A stretch of DNA of 64,000 bases from an uncultured Pelagibacteraceae bacterium (GCA_902523095.1 CABYYE010000003.1:1-64000), one strand, 5' to 3'; positions 29,871 through 39,983 are shown, counted from the stretch's first letter. A program made the numbers and translations. The notes: generated by a model from the letters alone, not told the origin.

Positions 29871-32147
29871 ATGACAAAAAAATCTAAAATTGACCATTAT
29901 ACAGATAAAGAAGCATTAGATTTTCATATAAAGGGAAAGTCAGGCAAAATTGAGATACATTCATCTAAACCATTAACTACAAAAAGAGATTTATCACTGG
30001 CTTATTCACCAGGTGTTGCGGCTCCAGTAAAAGAAATTTCAAAAAATCCAGAAAGTGTTTTTGACTATACAAGTAAAGGAAATTTAGTTGCTGTTATAAG
30101 TAATGGATCTGCTATATTAGGATTAGGGAATTTAGGATCATTAGCATCAAAACCTGTAATGGAAGGTAAATCTGTTTTGTTTAAAAGATTTGCTGATATA
30201 GACTCAATTGACATTGAAATTGATAATAACGATGTAAATTCTATAATTGAAACAATAAAAAATATTGCTGGCACATTTGGTGGTATAAATCTCGAAGATA
30301 TAGCGGCACCAGATTGTTTTATAATTGAACAAAAACTTAAAGAAGTTTTAGATATACCAATTTTCCATGATGACCAACATGGAACAGCTATAATTACTAC
30401 TGCAGCCTTAATTAACGCTTTGGATATCTCAAAAAAAAAGATTGAAGAAGTAAAAATAGTTGTTAATGGAGCAGGAGCTTCTGCTCAAGCCTGCTCAAAC
30501 CTTTTCAGAAGTTCAGGAGTTAAAAGTGAAAATATTATAATGTGTGACAGTAAAGGAATTATTTTCAAAGGTCGAGATAATGTTGATCAATTTAAATCTG
30601 CATTTGCAATAGAGACAAATCTTAGAACTTTAGATCAAGCAATGAAAAATGCAGATGTTTTTTTAGGACTATCTGCCAAAGATGTTGTTAGCAAGGATAT
30701 GATAAAATCTATGGCAAAGAATCCAATAATTTTTGCTTGTGCTAATCCTGATCCTGAAATTAAACCAGAGCTTATCAATGAAGTAAGATCTGATGCTATT
30801 ATTGCTACTGGAAGATCTGATTATCCAAATCAAGTAAACAATTTAATTGGTTTTCCTTACATATTTAGAGGTGCGTTAGATGTAAGAGCAAAAGTAATAA
30901 ATGAAGAAATGAAGGTTGCTGCTGCTAAAGCAATAGCTTTATTAGCTAGAGAAAATGTTCCAGATGAAGTTGTATCTGCATATGGTGGTGATAGACCAAA
31001 ATATGGAAAAAAATACATAATACCTTCAACATTTGATCCTAGATTAATTAGTATTATACCAGCTGCTGTTGCAAAAGCTGCGATGGAGAGTGGTGTAGCA
31101 AGAAAGAAAGTTTTAGACCTAGAGATTTACAAAGATCAGTTAAAAAATAGATTAGACCCATCTATGTCTTTAATGCAAGGAATAAATGCCAAAGTAAGAA
31201 AGAATCCAAAAAAAGTAATTTTTGCAGAAGGTGAAGATGAAAATATGCTTAAAGCAGCTGTTGAGTTTGGAAAAAACAGACTTGGTAAACCAATTCTTAT
31301 AGGAGCTGAAAAAAGAATAAAAGAGCAATTAAAAAATATTGGTTTAGATGAAAATTACAAAATTGAAATAATTAATTCTACTGATAAAGAAAAAAGAGAA
31401 AAATACGTTAAATTTTTATATAAAAAATTACAACGTGAGGGACAATTAGAACGTGATGTTGATCGTTTGGTTAGAAATGATCGTATAGCATGGGGATCAT
31501 CAATGATAGCATGTAAAGATGCTGATGCCATGGTAACTGGAAATATAAGACATTACGCAGCATCAATAGAAAAATTAAAAAAAGTGGTTGAGGCTAGACC
31601 TGGAGAAGAAATCTTTGGTATGACAATGATCAATGCTAAAGGAAAAACTATACTTGTCGCAGATACAAATGTGCAAGATTTTCCCTCTGCTCAAAGATTA
31701 GTAAATGTATCTAAGTCTTGTGTAAGAGTTGCTCGATTATTTGGGTTCGATCCAAAAGTAGCTTTTCTATCACACTCAACCTTTGGTAAACCAGTTTCAA
31801 AAAATACAAAACATGTTAGAGACGCAATTCAATTGCTTAAAAATGAGAATGTTGATTTTGATTTTGACGGAGAAATGCAACCAGATGTGGCCTTAAATCC
31901 AATATATCAAGAGATTTATCCTTTTTCAAAAATTGTCGGTAAAGCGAATATTTTGATAATGCCGGCATTACATAGTGCAGCTATCTCAACAAAACTAATG
32001 AAAGTTTTTGGTGGTGCAAAATTAATTGGACCATTGTTAATCGGATTAGGATTACCAATCGAAGTTGCTCCTTTGAGATCAAGCACATCTGATATCTTAA
32101 ATTTAGCGTCTATAGCTGCTTATTCATCACATGTCATAGACTATTAA
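29871..32147 (+). CDS. maeB: NADP-dependent malic enzyme fused to a phosphotransacetylase domain
   Basis: A 758-residue two-domain protein. Residues 1 to about 430 are malic enzyme, converting malate to pyruvate with CO2 release and NAD(P)H formation: SLAYSPGVAAPVKEI, HDDQHGTAIITTAAL and the Rossmann motif VVNGAGASAQAC are visible. From about 435 to the end is a phosphate-acetyltransferase-like domain (IFAEGEDENMLKAA), in characterised MaeB proteins a regulatory rather than catalytic module that senses acetyl-CoA. Length matches the proteobacterial family. It is a stand-alone gene converging on the BON lipoprotein with one base between stops. Confidence 0.96.
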   Translation: MTKKSKIDHYTDKEALDFHIKGKSGKIEIHSSKPLTTKRDLSLAYSPGVAAPVKEISKNPESVFDYTSKGNLVAVISNGSAILGLGNLGSLASKPVMEGKSVLFKRFADIDSIDIEIDNNDVNSIIETIKNIAGTFGGINLEDIAAPDCFIIEQKLKEVLDIPIFHDDQHGTAIITTAALINALDISKKKIEEVKIVVNGAGASAQACSNLFRSSGVKSENIIMCDSKGIIFKGRDNVDQFKSAFAIETNLRTLDQAMKNADVFLGLSAKDVVSKDMIKSMAKNPIIFACANPDPEIKPELINEVRSDAIIATGRSDYPNQVNNLIGFPYIFRGALDVRAKVINEEMKVAAAKAIALLARENVPDEVVSAYGGDRPKYGKKYIIPSTFDPRLISIIPAAVAKAAMESGVARKKVLDLEIYKDQLKNRLDPSMSLMQGINAKVRKNPKKVIFAEGEDENMLKAAVEFGKNRLGKPILIGAEKRIKEQLKNIGLDENYKIEIINSTDKEKREKYVKFLYKKLQREGQLERDVDRLVRNDRIAWGSSMIACKDADAMVTGNIRHYAASIEKLKKVVEARPGEEIFGMTMINAKGKTILVADTNVQDFPSAQRLVNVSKSCVRVARLFGFDPKVAFLSHSTFGKPVSKNTKHVRDAIQLLKNENVDFDFDGEMQPDVALNPIYQEIYPFSKIVGKANILIMPALHSAAISTKLMKVFGGAKLIGPLLIGLGLPIEVAPLRSSTSDILNLASIAAYSSHVIDY

Positions 32148-32148
32148 T

Positions 32149-32727
32149 TTACATTTTATTTCGGCTTAGTTCAGATATTAGATAAATTGATGGAATGACT
32201 TTATCAACATCAAAGATTTTATTAGCCTCTTTCATGACCTCTTTTTTTTCTTCAATGTCCGTAGCTATACCAAAAATATAAATATGTTTATTAATAGTTT
32301 CTAGAGTATAGTTTCTCGCTTTAGTTTTTTTATTGAAAACTAATGCAGATCTTAATTGACTAGTAATTAAAATATCTTTCGCAGTACTTTTAAAGTTAGT
32401 TTGACCTTTTATTGTAATTGCATTTTTTACTGATCTTACTCCTTTAGTTTCCCAGGCAAGTTTTGTAATTCTTATTTTTTCTTCAGGCTCATTAACTTTA
32501 CCAGATAAAAAAATTCTTCCATCTATAACTTCTGATTGAACAGTTAAAAAATATTTTTTTTCAGTTAACGCTAATCTTGCAGATAAATTTTTTTGCATAA
32601 TTGTGTCATCAATTTGCATACCAATAGTTCTTGGATCAAAAGTAATATCAACTCCAGTTCCGAATCTCCCAACTGATGTACATGAAACCAATAAACAAAT
32701 TAAGATAAAACTAATTATTATTTTCAT
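32149..32727 (-). CDS. BON-domain lipoprotein
   Basis: A 192-residue protein with a lipoprotein signal peptide ending in the lipobox LVSC (MKIIISFILICLLVSC). Two BON domains follow: the first includes RLALTEKKYFLTVQSEVIDGRIFLSGKVNEPEEKI-type sequence and the second ends EVMKEANKIFDVDKVI. DolP (YraP) and other outer-membrane BON lipoproteins bind anionic phospholipids and support envelope integrity. In many proteobacteria such a gene lies near rsmI and lpoA, exactly as here. The start overlaps the rsmI end by 17 bases. Confidence 0.85.
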   Translation of the reverse strand: MKIIISFILICLLVSCTSVGRFGTGVDITFDPRTIGMQIDDTIMQKNLSARLALTEKKYFLTVQSEVIDGRIFLSGKVNEPEEKIRITKLAWETKGVRSVKNAITIKGQTNFKSTAKDILITSQLRSALVFNKKTKARNYTLETINKHIYIFGIATDIEEKKEVMKEANKIFDVDKVIPSIYLISELSRNKM

Positions 32728-33553
32728 TTTTTTTAATTTCTAAACATATTTTATATATTTTTTTTTTACTCATTTTTTCAGTATCAAATATCATTTCTAC
32801 AACATCTTTTAATCTATAGTTTTTTAAGTATTTCTTTGCTTTTTCTATTATTTTTTTTTCATCAAAAAAATCATCTTTAATATTTTTTTCTGATATTACA
32901 ATAGTTAACTCACCTTTTAATCGAGTTTTAAACATCTTAATTTCATTGACTTTTTGTCTATAAAATTTTTCGTGCAATTTCGTAATTTCTTTAGCTATAA
33001 AAATTTCTCTTTCAGAAAAAAATTTCTTAAATACCTTTAAATAAAAATTTATTTTTATGGATGGTACAAAAAATACTAGGGGGAAGCTTACGTCTCTTAA
33101 ATTAGATAAAGTTTTTTGTAATTCTTTTTCTTTTTTAGGTAAAAAACCATAAAAAAGAAATTTATCTTTAAATCCAGATATGCTCATCGAAGTAGTAATC
33201 GCCGAAACCCCAGGAATAGGTATGATGTTTATTTCCTCTTCAATACACTTTTGGATTAATATTCTTCCTGGATCTGAAAGAAGAGGTGTGCCAGCATCTG
33301 AGATTAAAGACAAAATTTTGCCTTCATTTAAATATTTTATGATCTTATCAAGTTCTTTTTTTTCGTTAAACTTGTGATAAGAGATTAATTTTTTTTTGAT
33401 ATCTAAGTGATTTAATAATTTTAAGGAGTGTCTTGTGTCCTCACATAGAATTATATCGGTTTTTTTTAGAACCTCAATAGCACGAACTGTGATATCGTCT
33501 AAGTTACCAATTGGTGTTGACACAACATATAAACTTTTAGAAAGTAATTTCAT
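32711..33553 (-). CDS. rsmI: 16S rRNA (cytidine-1402-2'-O)-methyltransferase RsmI
   Basis: A 280-residue SAM-dependent tetrapyrrole-methylase-fold enzyme that 2'-O-methylates C1402 in the decoding centre of 16S rRNA. It opens with LYVVSTPIGNLDDITVRAIEVL and has ILCEDTRHSLKLL, LISDAGTPLLSDPG and VPGVSAITTSMSISG, all family hallmarks. The C-terminal 70 residues are lysine-rich. Its start codon lies only three bases from that of the divergent LpoA-like gene, so each 5' control region must lie inside the other gene. Confidence 0.95.
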   Translation of the reverse strand: MKLLSKSLYVVSTPIGNLDDITVRAIEVLKKTDIILCEDTRHSLKLLNHLDIKKKLISYHKFNEKKELDKIIKYLNEGKILSLISDAGTPLLSDPGRILIQKCIEEEINIIPIPGVSAITTSMSISGFKDKFLFYGFLPKKEKELQKTLSNLRDVSFPLVFFVPSIKINFYLKVFKKFFSEREIFIAKEITKLHEKFYRQKVNEIKMFKTRLKGELTIVISEKNIKDDFFDEKKIIEKAKKYLKNYRLKDVVEMIFDTEKMSKKKIYKICLEIKKNENNN

Positions 33554-33556
33554 TTT

Positions 33557-34711
33557 ATGAATAAAAAAATTTTTATTATAATATCTTATATATTTCTTTT
33601 TTTTAATTCCAGTTTATCAAGTTCTGAAGATAACAATACACTCAAAGTCGGTCTTTTAGCTCCGTTGAGTGGAGAATATAAGAAATTGGGTGACTCATTA
33701 ATGTACTCTTTGCAATTAGCTCTTGGTGAAATAAATGATAAAAATGTTCATATTATTCCTAGAGACTCTGGCTCTAATGACAAAGATAAATTAAATAATG
33801 CCATTAAAGAAATACGTTCACAAGGAGTTTCTGTAGTAATTGGGCCTATCAATAATAGTGACTTTAATGAGGTAAAAAAATTTAGTGATATGGTTTTTAT
33901 CTCACCATCTAATATTAATCCTGAGTTTCAAAATAATATCATAAGTATTGGTGTTAGTTTTGAGTCACAAATAAAAGCACTAAAGAAATTTATAAATAAT
34001 CAAAAAAAGAAAAAGACTGTAATTCTTTTACCAAAAAATCAATACACAGATCTCATAGAAAAAAAATTAAGTGGATTGGATATGAAAAATTTTAAGATTT
34101 TTAAGTATAGTTCTGATCCTAAAGTTTTAACAGGTGAAATAGAGGTACTTACTAATTATTCTCAAAGAAAAAGAAATTTACAAATCAGAAAAAAAATTTT
34201 TGAGGATAAAGAAGATGAACAATCAAAACGTGAGCTTAACAAACTCGAACAAAAGTATACTTTGGGCGATGTGAATTTTGACTCGGTTATAATAATTGAC
34301 TTTGGTAGTAGTTTAAAAAGTGTACTAACCTCACTAGTATTTACAGATGTGGACCAAGATAAAGTCTTATTTACTACTTTAAATCAATGGTTTGATGAAA
34401 GTATTTTTTACGAGAACACAGTTAAAAAATTATATTATCCTTCGATTAACCTTAAACAGTACAAAAAATATAAAAAAAAATACTTTAATACTTTCAAAGA
34501 TTATCCAAGCGAAATAACTATTCTTGCTTATGACGCTATAGGACTAATTTATTATGCTTGGAAAAAAAATGGTAATTTAAGCGGTGTAAAAGATTTTGCT
34601 TTTAAAGGTAAAATAAAAGGTAAAATTGGTACTTTTAGTTTTGATAATAGAAAAATAATTCAAGACTTGCATATTTATAAAGTAGAAAATAAAAAATTTA
34701 CAAAGTTTTAA
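33557..34711 (+). CDS. Periplasmic ligand-binding-fold protein, LpoA-like (penicillin-binding-protein activator)
   Basis: A 384-residue exported protein with an N-terminal signal (KKIFIIISYIFLFFNSSLS) and a type I periplasmic-binding-protein fold: VGLLAPLSGEYKKLGDSLMY, VVIGPINNSDF and LAYDAIGLIYYAW. The same fold and the location beside rsmI mark the LpoA family, whose E. coli member is an outer-membrane lipoprotein that activates PBP1A. No lipobox cysteine is visible here, so the protein may be soluble, and an amino-acid-binding role cannot be excluded. It runs into rdgB tail to tail with a 14-base overlap. Confidence 0.78.
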   Translation: MNKKIFIIISYIFLFFNSSLSSSEDNNTLKVGLLAPLSGEYKKLGDSLMYSLQLALGEINDKNVHIIPRDSGSNDKDKLNNAIKEIRSQGVSVVIGPINNSDFNEVKKFSDMVFISPSNINPEFQNNIISIGVSFESQIKALKKFINNQKKKKTVILLPKNQYTDLIEKKLSGLDMKNFKIFKYSSDPKVLTGEIEVLTNYSQRKRNLQIRKKIFEDKEDEQSKRELNKLEQKYTLGDVNFDSVIIIDFGSSLKSVLTSLVFTDVDQDKVLFTTLNQWFDESIFYENTVKKLYYPSINLKQYKKYKKKYFNTFKDYPSEITILAYDAIGLIYYAWKKNGNLSGVKDFAFKGKIKGKIGTFSFDNRKIIQDLHIYKVENKKFTKF

Positions 34712-35276
34712 CTCTTCTCTTTAGTCTTTTAAAAGCGATATATCTATGATCCATCATAATCTTTTTATTTTTACTCATTTGACTAAAAGTTAATTGACTA
34801 GAATTAGGTATAAATATAGGATCGTAACCAAAACCTTTATTTCCAAGAATTTTTTTTGAGATCACACCTTTTATCACTCCAATTTCTGTACAAATTTTTC
34901 TTTTTTTTGAAATATAAGTTAAGCAACATACAAATTTTGCACTTCTATTTTTTTTTGGTTTCATTTTTTTTAAAATAAATTTCATTGCTTTTCGAAAACT
35001 TCCATGCTTTTTAGCCCATCTGGCTGAAAAAATTCCAGGATTTCCATTTAAAGCTTTTATGCATAAACCTGAGTCATCTGAAATAATTGGTATATTTGTA
35101 TATTTAGAAAAATATTTAGCTTTTAATTTTGAATTTGCTACAAAGGTTTTACCTGTCTCTTTTGGGCTTTTAATATTAAGCGATTTTGGTGAGATTTTTT
35201 TTATATTTTTTGATAGCAAAAAGCTAATTTCTTTAAACTTACCTTTATTATGAGTGCCTACTAAAATTTTTTTCAT
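34698..35276 (-). CDS. rdgB: dITP/XTP pyrophosphatase RdgB
   Basis: A 192-residue Ham1-family pyrophosphatase that removes non-canonical purine nucleotides (dITP, XTP) from the pool. The N-terminal VGTHNKGKFKEI, the catalytic ISDDSGLCIKALNGNPGIFSARWA, the FGYDPIFIP motif and the C-terminal HRYIAF are all conserved. The protein is unusually lysine-rich. In many alphaproteobacteria rph and hrcA lie beside rdgB and grpE; neither is present. It diverges from grpE across 44 bases. Confidence 0.95.
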   Translation of the reverse strand: MKKILVGTHNKGKFKEISFLLSKNIKKISPKSLNIKSPKETGKTFVANSKLKAKYFSKYTNIPIISDDSGLCIKALNGNPGIFSARWAKKHGSFRKAMKFILKKMKPKKNRSAKFVCCLTYISKKRKICTEIGVIKGVISKKILGNKGFGYDPIFIPNSSQLTFSQMSKNKKIMMDHRYIAFKRLKRRVKTL

Positions 35277-35320
35277 TAGTATCTAGTAATTTAAACTTTA
35301 GACACTATATAGCAGTTATT

Positions 35321-35905
35321 ATGGGACTAGATAATCAAAAAGAAGTTGAAAAAAAAGAAAATATTGAAGAAAAACCAGATGAAAAAAGTCCTGAAAAATC
35401 GGTTTCTGTGGAAGAAAAACTTGAGATTTCAGAAGATAAACTATTAAGATCTCTGGCTGAAATTGAAAACCAGAGAAGAAGATTTGAAAAAGAAATAAAA
35501 GATGCCTTTGAATTTGGTTCATTTAATTTTGCAAAAGAAAGCCTGGCTATATTAGATAATTTGCAAAGAGCTAAAGAAGCAATAAAAAACGATCAAATTT
35601 TAAAATCAAATAAAGATCTCGATCGATTTATAGAAAATATTACAATTATAGAAAAGGACCTTACATCAATTTTTGAAAAGAATAGAATTATTAAGATTAA
35701 TACAAATCAGAAAAAATTCGATCCTAACTTACATCAAGCTATGTCTGAAATAGAGAACTCTGAAGTGGATCCAGGAATTATCTTAGCAGAGATACAAGCT
35801 GGCTACATGTTGGGTGATAGGCTTTTAAGGCCTGCTTTAGTCAGTATAGCAAAGAAGATAGTGAATAAAAAACAAGAAAATACGGAAAAAAAAGGCAATA
35901 AATAA
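35321..35905 (+). CDS. grpE: Nucleotide exchange factor GrpE
   Basis: A 194-residue GrpE that releases ADP from DnaK. The N-terminal 45 residues are highly charged and disordered; a long helix follows (LLRSLAEIENQRRRFEKEIKDA) and the C-terminal beta domain has VDPGIILAEIQAGYMLGDRLLRPALVSIAK, matching the family signature. It lies directly upstream of dnaK. The DnaK promoter described below falls after it, so grpE and dnaK may be only partly co-regulated. Confidence 0.94.
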   Translation: MGLDNQKEVEKKENIEEKPDEKSPEKSVSVEEKLEISEDKLLRSLAEIENQRRRFEKEIKDAFEFGSFNFAKESLAILDNLQRAKEAIKNDQILKSNKDLDRFIENITIIEKDLTSIFEKNRIIKINTNQKKFDPNLHQAMSEIENSEVDPGIILAEIQAGYMLGDRLLRPALVSIAKKIVNKKQENTEKKGNK

Positions 35906-35906
35906 C

Positions 35907-35934
35907 CTTGTAGAGATGAAAAAAGCACCCATAT
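35907..35934 (+). promoter_or_regulatory. Candidate heat-shock (sigma-32/RpoH) promoter of dnaK
   Basis: CTTG (35907-35910) and CCCATAT (35928-35934) match the alphaproteobacterial RpoH pattern CTTG-N17/18-CCATAT, with 18 bases between CTTG and CCATAT. They lie in the 58-base gap between grpE and dnaK, about 30 bases upstream of the dnaK start. Confidence 0.6.
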
Positions 35935-35963
35935 ACAAGTAGTAAAATAAAGGAATAAAAATT

Positions 35964-37892
35964 ATGAGCAAAGTTATAGGAATAGATTTAGGAACCACAA
36001 ACTCATGCGTAGCGATTATGGATGGGTCACAAGCTAAAGTTCTAGAAAACACAGAGGGAGCTAGAACAACACCGTCTGTTGTTGCATTTTTAGAAAAAGA
36101 AGAAAAGCTTATTGGTCAACCTGCAAAAAGACAAGCGGTTACAAATGCTGGTGACACAATTTTTGCAGTAAAAAGATTAATTGGTAGAAAATTTGACGGT
36201 CCATCTGTACAAAAAGATATATCAAAGGTCCCTTACAATATTGTTAAATCGGAAAACGGAGATGCTTGGGTTGAAGGAAAAGGCAAAAAATATTCTCCTT
36301 CACAAATATCTGCTTTCATCTTACAAAAAATGAAAGAGACGGCTGAGAAATATTTAGGTCAAGCAGTTACAAAAGCAGTAATAACTGTTCCAGCATATTT
36401 TAATGACTCACAAAGACAAGCAACTAAAGATGCTGGTAAAATAGCTGGATTAGAAGTTTTAAGAATTATTAACGAACCAACTGCAGCCTCACTAGCTTAC
36501 GGTTTAGATAAAAAAGGTGGAAAGAAAATAGCTGTTTACGACTTAGGTGGAGGAACTTTTGACATATCTATCTTAGAAATTGGTGATGGTGTATTTGAGG
36601 TAAAATCTACTAACGGAGATACCTTCTTAGGTGGTGAAGATTTTGATGATACTATAGTTGAATATCTTGCATCTGAATTTAAAAAAGACAATGGAATTGA
36701 TTTAAAAACGGATAAACTTGCATTACAAAGATTAAAAGAAGCTGCAGAGAAAGCAAAAATTGAACTCTCGTCTGCTGCTCAAACTGAAATAAATCTTCCA
36801 TTTATTACAGCAGACAAGTCAGGACCTAAACATCTAAACCTTAAATTTACGAGAGCTAAACTTGAAGCTTTAGTCCAATCACTTGTTGATAGAACTTTAG
36901 AGCCATGTAAAATAGCTTTGAAAGACTCCGGTTTTTCAGCTGCTGAGATAAATGAAATAGTTTTAGTAGGTGGAATGACTAGGATGCCTAAAATTATTGA
37001 AACGGTAAAAAACTTTTTTGGTAAAGAACCTAATAAAAGTGTTAACCCAGACGAAGTTGTTGCAATGGGTGCAGCTATTCAGGGTGGTGTTCTTCAAGGC
37101 GATGTAAAAGATGTTTTGTTGTTGGACGTTACGCCTCTTTCTCTAGGAATTGAAACACTTGGAGGAGTTTCTACAAAGCTAATAGAAAAAAATACCACTA
37201 TACCAACGAAAAAAAGTCAAGTTTTCTCGACCGCAGAAGATAATCAACCTGCTGTGTCTATAAGAGTTCTTCAAGGAGAAAGAGAGATGGCGGCTGATAA
37301 TAAAATTTTAGGTAATTTTGAATTAGTTGGATTACCTCCTGCACCAAGAGGAACACCTCAAATTGAAGTGACGTTTGATATCGATGCTAACGGTATCGTT
37401 AATGTTTCTGCTAAAGATAAAGGAACAGGAAAAGAGCAAAAAATACAAATTCAAGCATCTGGAGGTTTGTCAGATGAAGAAATACAAAATATGGTAAAAG
37501 ATGCAGAGGCAAACAAAGAAGCTGATAAAAAGAAAAGAGAAAGTGTAGACGCAAGAAATCAAGCAGATAGTCTAGTTTTTTCTACTGAAAAAAGTCTAAA
37601 AGAACATGGAGATAAAATCTCTGCTGAAGAAAAGAAAGCAATTGAGAACGGAATTGCAGATCTTAAAAAATCTTTAGAAGGTACAGATATAGAAGATATA
37701 AAGAAAAAAACACAAAGTTTAATACAGGCTTCTATGAAACTTGGTGAAGCAGTATACAAAAGCCAACAAAAACCTGACGCAAAAGCTCAGGGCAAAGAGG
37801 GTAGCAAACCTGATGATAAAGATAACGTTGTGGATGCAGATTTTGAAGACGTAAAAGAAAAAAAAGAAGAAGATAAAGAAAAAAGCGCCTAA
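35964..37892 (+). CDS. dnaK: Chaperone DnaK (Hsp70)
   Basis: A 642-residue Hsp70. The ATPase domain opens with [15 protein letters not shown] and carries the [25 protein letters not shown] and [13 protein letters not shown]-type signatures; the interdomain linker [14 protein letters not shown] is intact, followed by the substrate-binding beta domain and helical lid. The tail is acidic and ends near [11 protein letters not shown], as in other proteobacteria. It is preceded by an AAAGGAATAAAA ribosome-binding region and a heat-shock-type promoter, and followed 23 bases later by dnaJ. Confidence 0.98.
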   Translation: MSKVIGIDLGTTNSCVAIMDGSQAKVLENTEGARTTPSVVAFLEKEEKLIGQPAKRQAVTNAGDTIFAVKRLIGRKFDGPSVQKDISKVPYNIVKSENGDAWVEGKGKKYSPSQISAFILQKMKETAEKYLGQAVTKAVITVPAYFNDSQRQATKDAGKIAGLEVLRIINEPTAASLAYGLDKKGGKKIAVYDLGGGTFDISILEIGDGVFEVKSTNGDTFLGGEDFDDTIVEYLASEFKKDNGIDLKTDKLALQRLKEAAEKAKIELSSAAQTEINLPFITADKSGPKHLNLKFTRAKLEALVQSLVDRTLEPCKIALKDSGFSAAEINEIVLVGGMTRMPKIIETVKNFFGKEPNKSVNPDEVVAMGAAIQGGVLQGDVKDVLLLDVTPLSLGIETLGGVSTKLIEKNTTIPTKKSQVFSTAEDNQPAVSIRVLQGEREMAADNKILGNFELVGLPPAPRGTPQIEVTFDIDANGIVNVSAKDKGTGKEQKIQIQASGGLSDEEIQNMVKDAEANKEADKKKRESVDARNQADSLVFSTEKSLKEHGDKISAEEKKAIENGIADLKKSLEGTDIEDIKKKTQSLIQASMKLGEAVYKSQQKPDAKAQGKEGSKPDDKDNVVDADFEDVKEKKEEDKEKSA

Positions 37893-37915
37893 GATAATTG
37901 TAAAGGAGACGTCCT

Positions 37916-39034
37916 GTGACAAAAAGAGATTACTATGATGTCCTAGGTGTAACTAAATCGGCATCAAAAGACGAAATCAAAAAATCTTACAGAAAATTAG
38001 CATTAAAATTTCATCCAGATAAAACTAAAGGTGACAAAACATCCGAAGAGAGATTTAAAGAAGCTAGCGAGGCATATCACATTCTTTCTGATGATAAAAG
38101 AAAAGCAAACTATGATCAGTTTGGTCACGCAGCATTCGAAGGCTCAGGTGGAGGTCAAGGGTTTGGGGGGTTCGATACATCATCTTTCTCTGATATTTTT
38201 GAGGATTTTTTTGGAGATTTTGGTGGAGGAAATGCCTCAAGAAGGACTAGTAATAGAGGAAATGATTTAAGATATGACGTGAATATTAGTCTAGAAAATG
38301 CTTACAAAGGTTTGGAAAAAAATGTTCAGTATACAACATCTAAAAAATGTTCTTCTTGCAACGGAAGTGGTGCTGCAAAAGGATCTAAACCTATAAAATG
38401 TAGTTATTGTGCTGGAAGGGGGAAGGTTAGAACTAATCAGGGTTTTTTTACGATTCAACAAACTTGTCCTCAATGCGGTGGATATGGAGAAACGATAGGT
38501 AGCCCATGTAAAAATTGTGGTGGAAATGGAAAAAATCAAGGTAGTGAAAATGTGACGGTAAAGATTCCAAAAGGAGTTGATGACGGAACTAGAATAAGGT
38601 TGTCTGGGAAAGGAGAGGCTGGTTCCAAAGGTGGATCTAGTGGTGATTTGTATTTATTTATTTCAATTGATAATCACAATATTTTTAAAAGATCAGAAGA
38701 AAATCTTTATTACGAACTTCCGATTACGTTTTCTAATGCAGCATTAGGAACAACAGTAGAGGTTCCTTCAATAGATGGCGGAAAATCTAAGATTAAGATT
38801 CCTGCTGGTACACAGCATGGTAAACAATTTCGATTAAAAGGAAAAGGAATGCCGATATTGAGAAGAAGTGCGTATGGTGACCTTTATATAAGAGTCGTTA
38901 CCCAAGTACCTTCTTCCCTTTCTAAAAGACAAAAGGAAATTCTTGAAGAGTTTAATGAAATAGAAAACAATAAACCGGACCCGGTTATTAAAAGTTTTTT
39001 TGAAAAAGCAAAAAAATTTTGGAAGAGTTCATAA
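37916..39034 (+). CDS. dnaJ: Co-chaperone DnaJ (Hsp40)
   Basis: A 372-residue type I DnaJ. The J domain (1-70) has the HPD tripeptide in [11 protein letters not shown], followed by a Gly/Phe region ([25 protein letters not shown]) and four zinc-binding repeats: [24 protein letters not shown] and CKNCGGNG. Two C-terminal substrate-binding domains complete it. The start is GTG at 37916, supported by an AAAGGAG ribosome-binding site seven bases upstream. It stimulates DnaK ATPase and delivers substrates. Confidence 0.97.
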   Translation: MTKRDYYDVLGVTKSASKDEIKKSYRKLALKFHPDKTKGDKTSEERFKEASEAYHILSDDKRKANYDQFGHAAFEGSGGGQGFGGFDTSSFSDIFEDFFGDFGGGNASRRTSNRGNDLRYDVNISLENAYKGLEKNVQYTTSKKCSSCNGSGAAKGSKPIKCSYCAGRGKVRTNQGFFTIQQTCPQCGGYGETIGSPCKNCGGNGKNQGSENVTVKIPKGVDDGTRIRLSGKGEAGSKGGSSGDLYLFISIDNHNIFKRSEENLYYELPITFSNAALGTTVEVPSIDGGKSKIKIPAGTQHGKQFRLKGKGMPILRRSAYGDLYIRVVTQVPSSLSKRQKEILEEFNEIENNKPDPVIKSFFEKAKKFWKSS

Positions 39035-39057
39035 TTTAAGTGGAAAGTCATCAAATT

Positions 39058-39207
39058 ATGTCTGCAATATTCCTATTTGCGGTGCTAGTTTTGATTTTAC
39101 CTGGTTTTTTATCTACAAATAATAAGATTAAACAATTTGTTCAAAATATATCTATTTGGGCTATGATAATTCTTGTAATTATTGTACTTATTTATTTTAT
39201 TAGATAA
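39058..39207 (+). CDS. Tiny two-helix membrane protein between dnaJ and dapB
   Basis: A 49-residue frame from the ATG at 39058 to a stop that overlaps the dapB start (TAATG). The translation is almost wholly hydrophobic: a first helix MSAIFLFAVLVLILPGFLS, a short charged loop NNKIKQF, and a second helix ISIWAMIILVIIVLIYFI. Such a two-helix hairpin is unlikely to survive by chance in this AT-rich sequence, and the exact start/stop overlap with dapB suggests translational coupling. An in-frame GTG at 39040 would add six residues. Family and function are unknown to me. Confidence 0.65.
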   Translation: MSAIFLFAVLVLILPGFLSTNNKIKQFVQNISIWAMIILVIIVLIYFIR

Positions 39208-39983
39208 TGAAAAAAATCAATTTAGCTATTACGGGATGTATGGGAAGAATGGGTCAACAATTGATCAAATCTTCTAAAACAGATAAAAATTTTAAATTAG
39301 TATCACTAACAGAAAATAGAATAGTTAATAAAAAAATATCTGGTATTAAGCCTGTTTTAAACACTATTAGTGCGTTTAAAAAAGCAAACGTTATAATTGA
39401 TTTTACAATTCCTAAATGTACTTTTCAAGTTTTGGAAATAGCTGCCAAATATAGAAAGAAAGTTGTTATAGGTACAACTGGTTTCTCTAAAAAAGAAGAA
39501 GAATTAATAAAAAGATATTCCAAAAAAATTCCCATCCTCAAATCTGGAAATATGAGCATAGGAGTAAATTTGTTGATGTATTTAACAGAAATAGCTTCAA
39601 AATCACTAGGAAAAAATTTTTTAAGTAAAGTATATGAAGTTCATCATAAACATAAGAAAGATTATCCATCTGGTACTGCTTTGATGCTTGGAAAAGGTAT
39701 TGCTACTGGGAAAAATAAAAATTTTTATAGCTTAATTGGAAAAAAGTATCTTAATAATAAATCGTTTCCTTATGGCAAAAAAATAAATTTCAACTCCATT
39801 AGAAAACAAGAAGTTATAGGTGAGCATAAAGTGATGTTTTCTAGTGGAAAAGAAATTGTGACATTAAATCATGAATCCTTTGATCGTGCCTTATACTCCG
39901 AAGGTGCTTTGGCAGCTGCTAAATGGTTAATGAGTAAAAAACCAGGACTTTACTCTATGAGAAATCTTTTGAATTTCAAATAA
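39207..39983 (+). CDS. dapB: 4-hydroxy-tetrahydrodipicolinate reductase
   Basis: A 258-residue NAD(P)H-dependent reductase of the lysine and meso-diaminopimelate pathway, needed for peptidoglycan and protein synthesis. The Rossmann motif is AITGCMGRMGQQL at the N-terminus, VVIGTTGFS marks the cofactor region, and the substrate site EVHHKHKKDYPSGTAL contains the catalytic His pair and Lys. Its ATG overlaps the stop of the preceding small membrane protein by one base. Confidence 0.96.
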   Translation: MKKINLAITGCMGRMGQQLIKSSKTDKNFKLVSLTENRIVNKKISGIKPVLNTISAFKKANVIIDFTIPKCTFQVLEIAAKYRKKVVIGTTGFSKKEEELIKRYSKKIPILKSGNMSIGVNLLMYLTEIASKSLGKNFLSKVYEVHHKHKKDYPSGTALMLGKGIATGKNKNFYSLIGKKYLNNKSFPYGKKINFNSIRKQEVIGEHKVMFSSGKEIVTLNHESFDRALYSEGALAAAKWLMSKKPGLYSMRNLLNFK

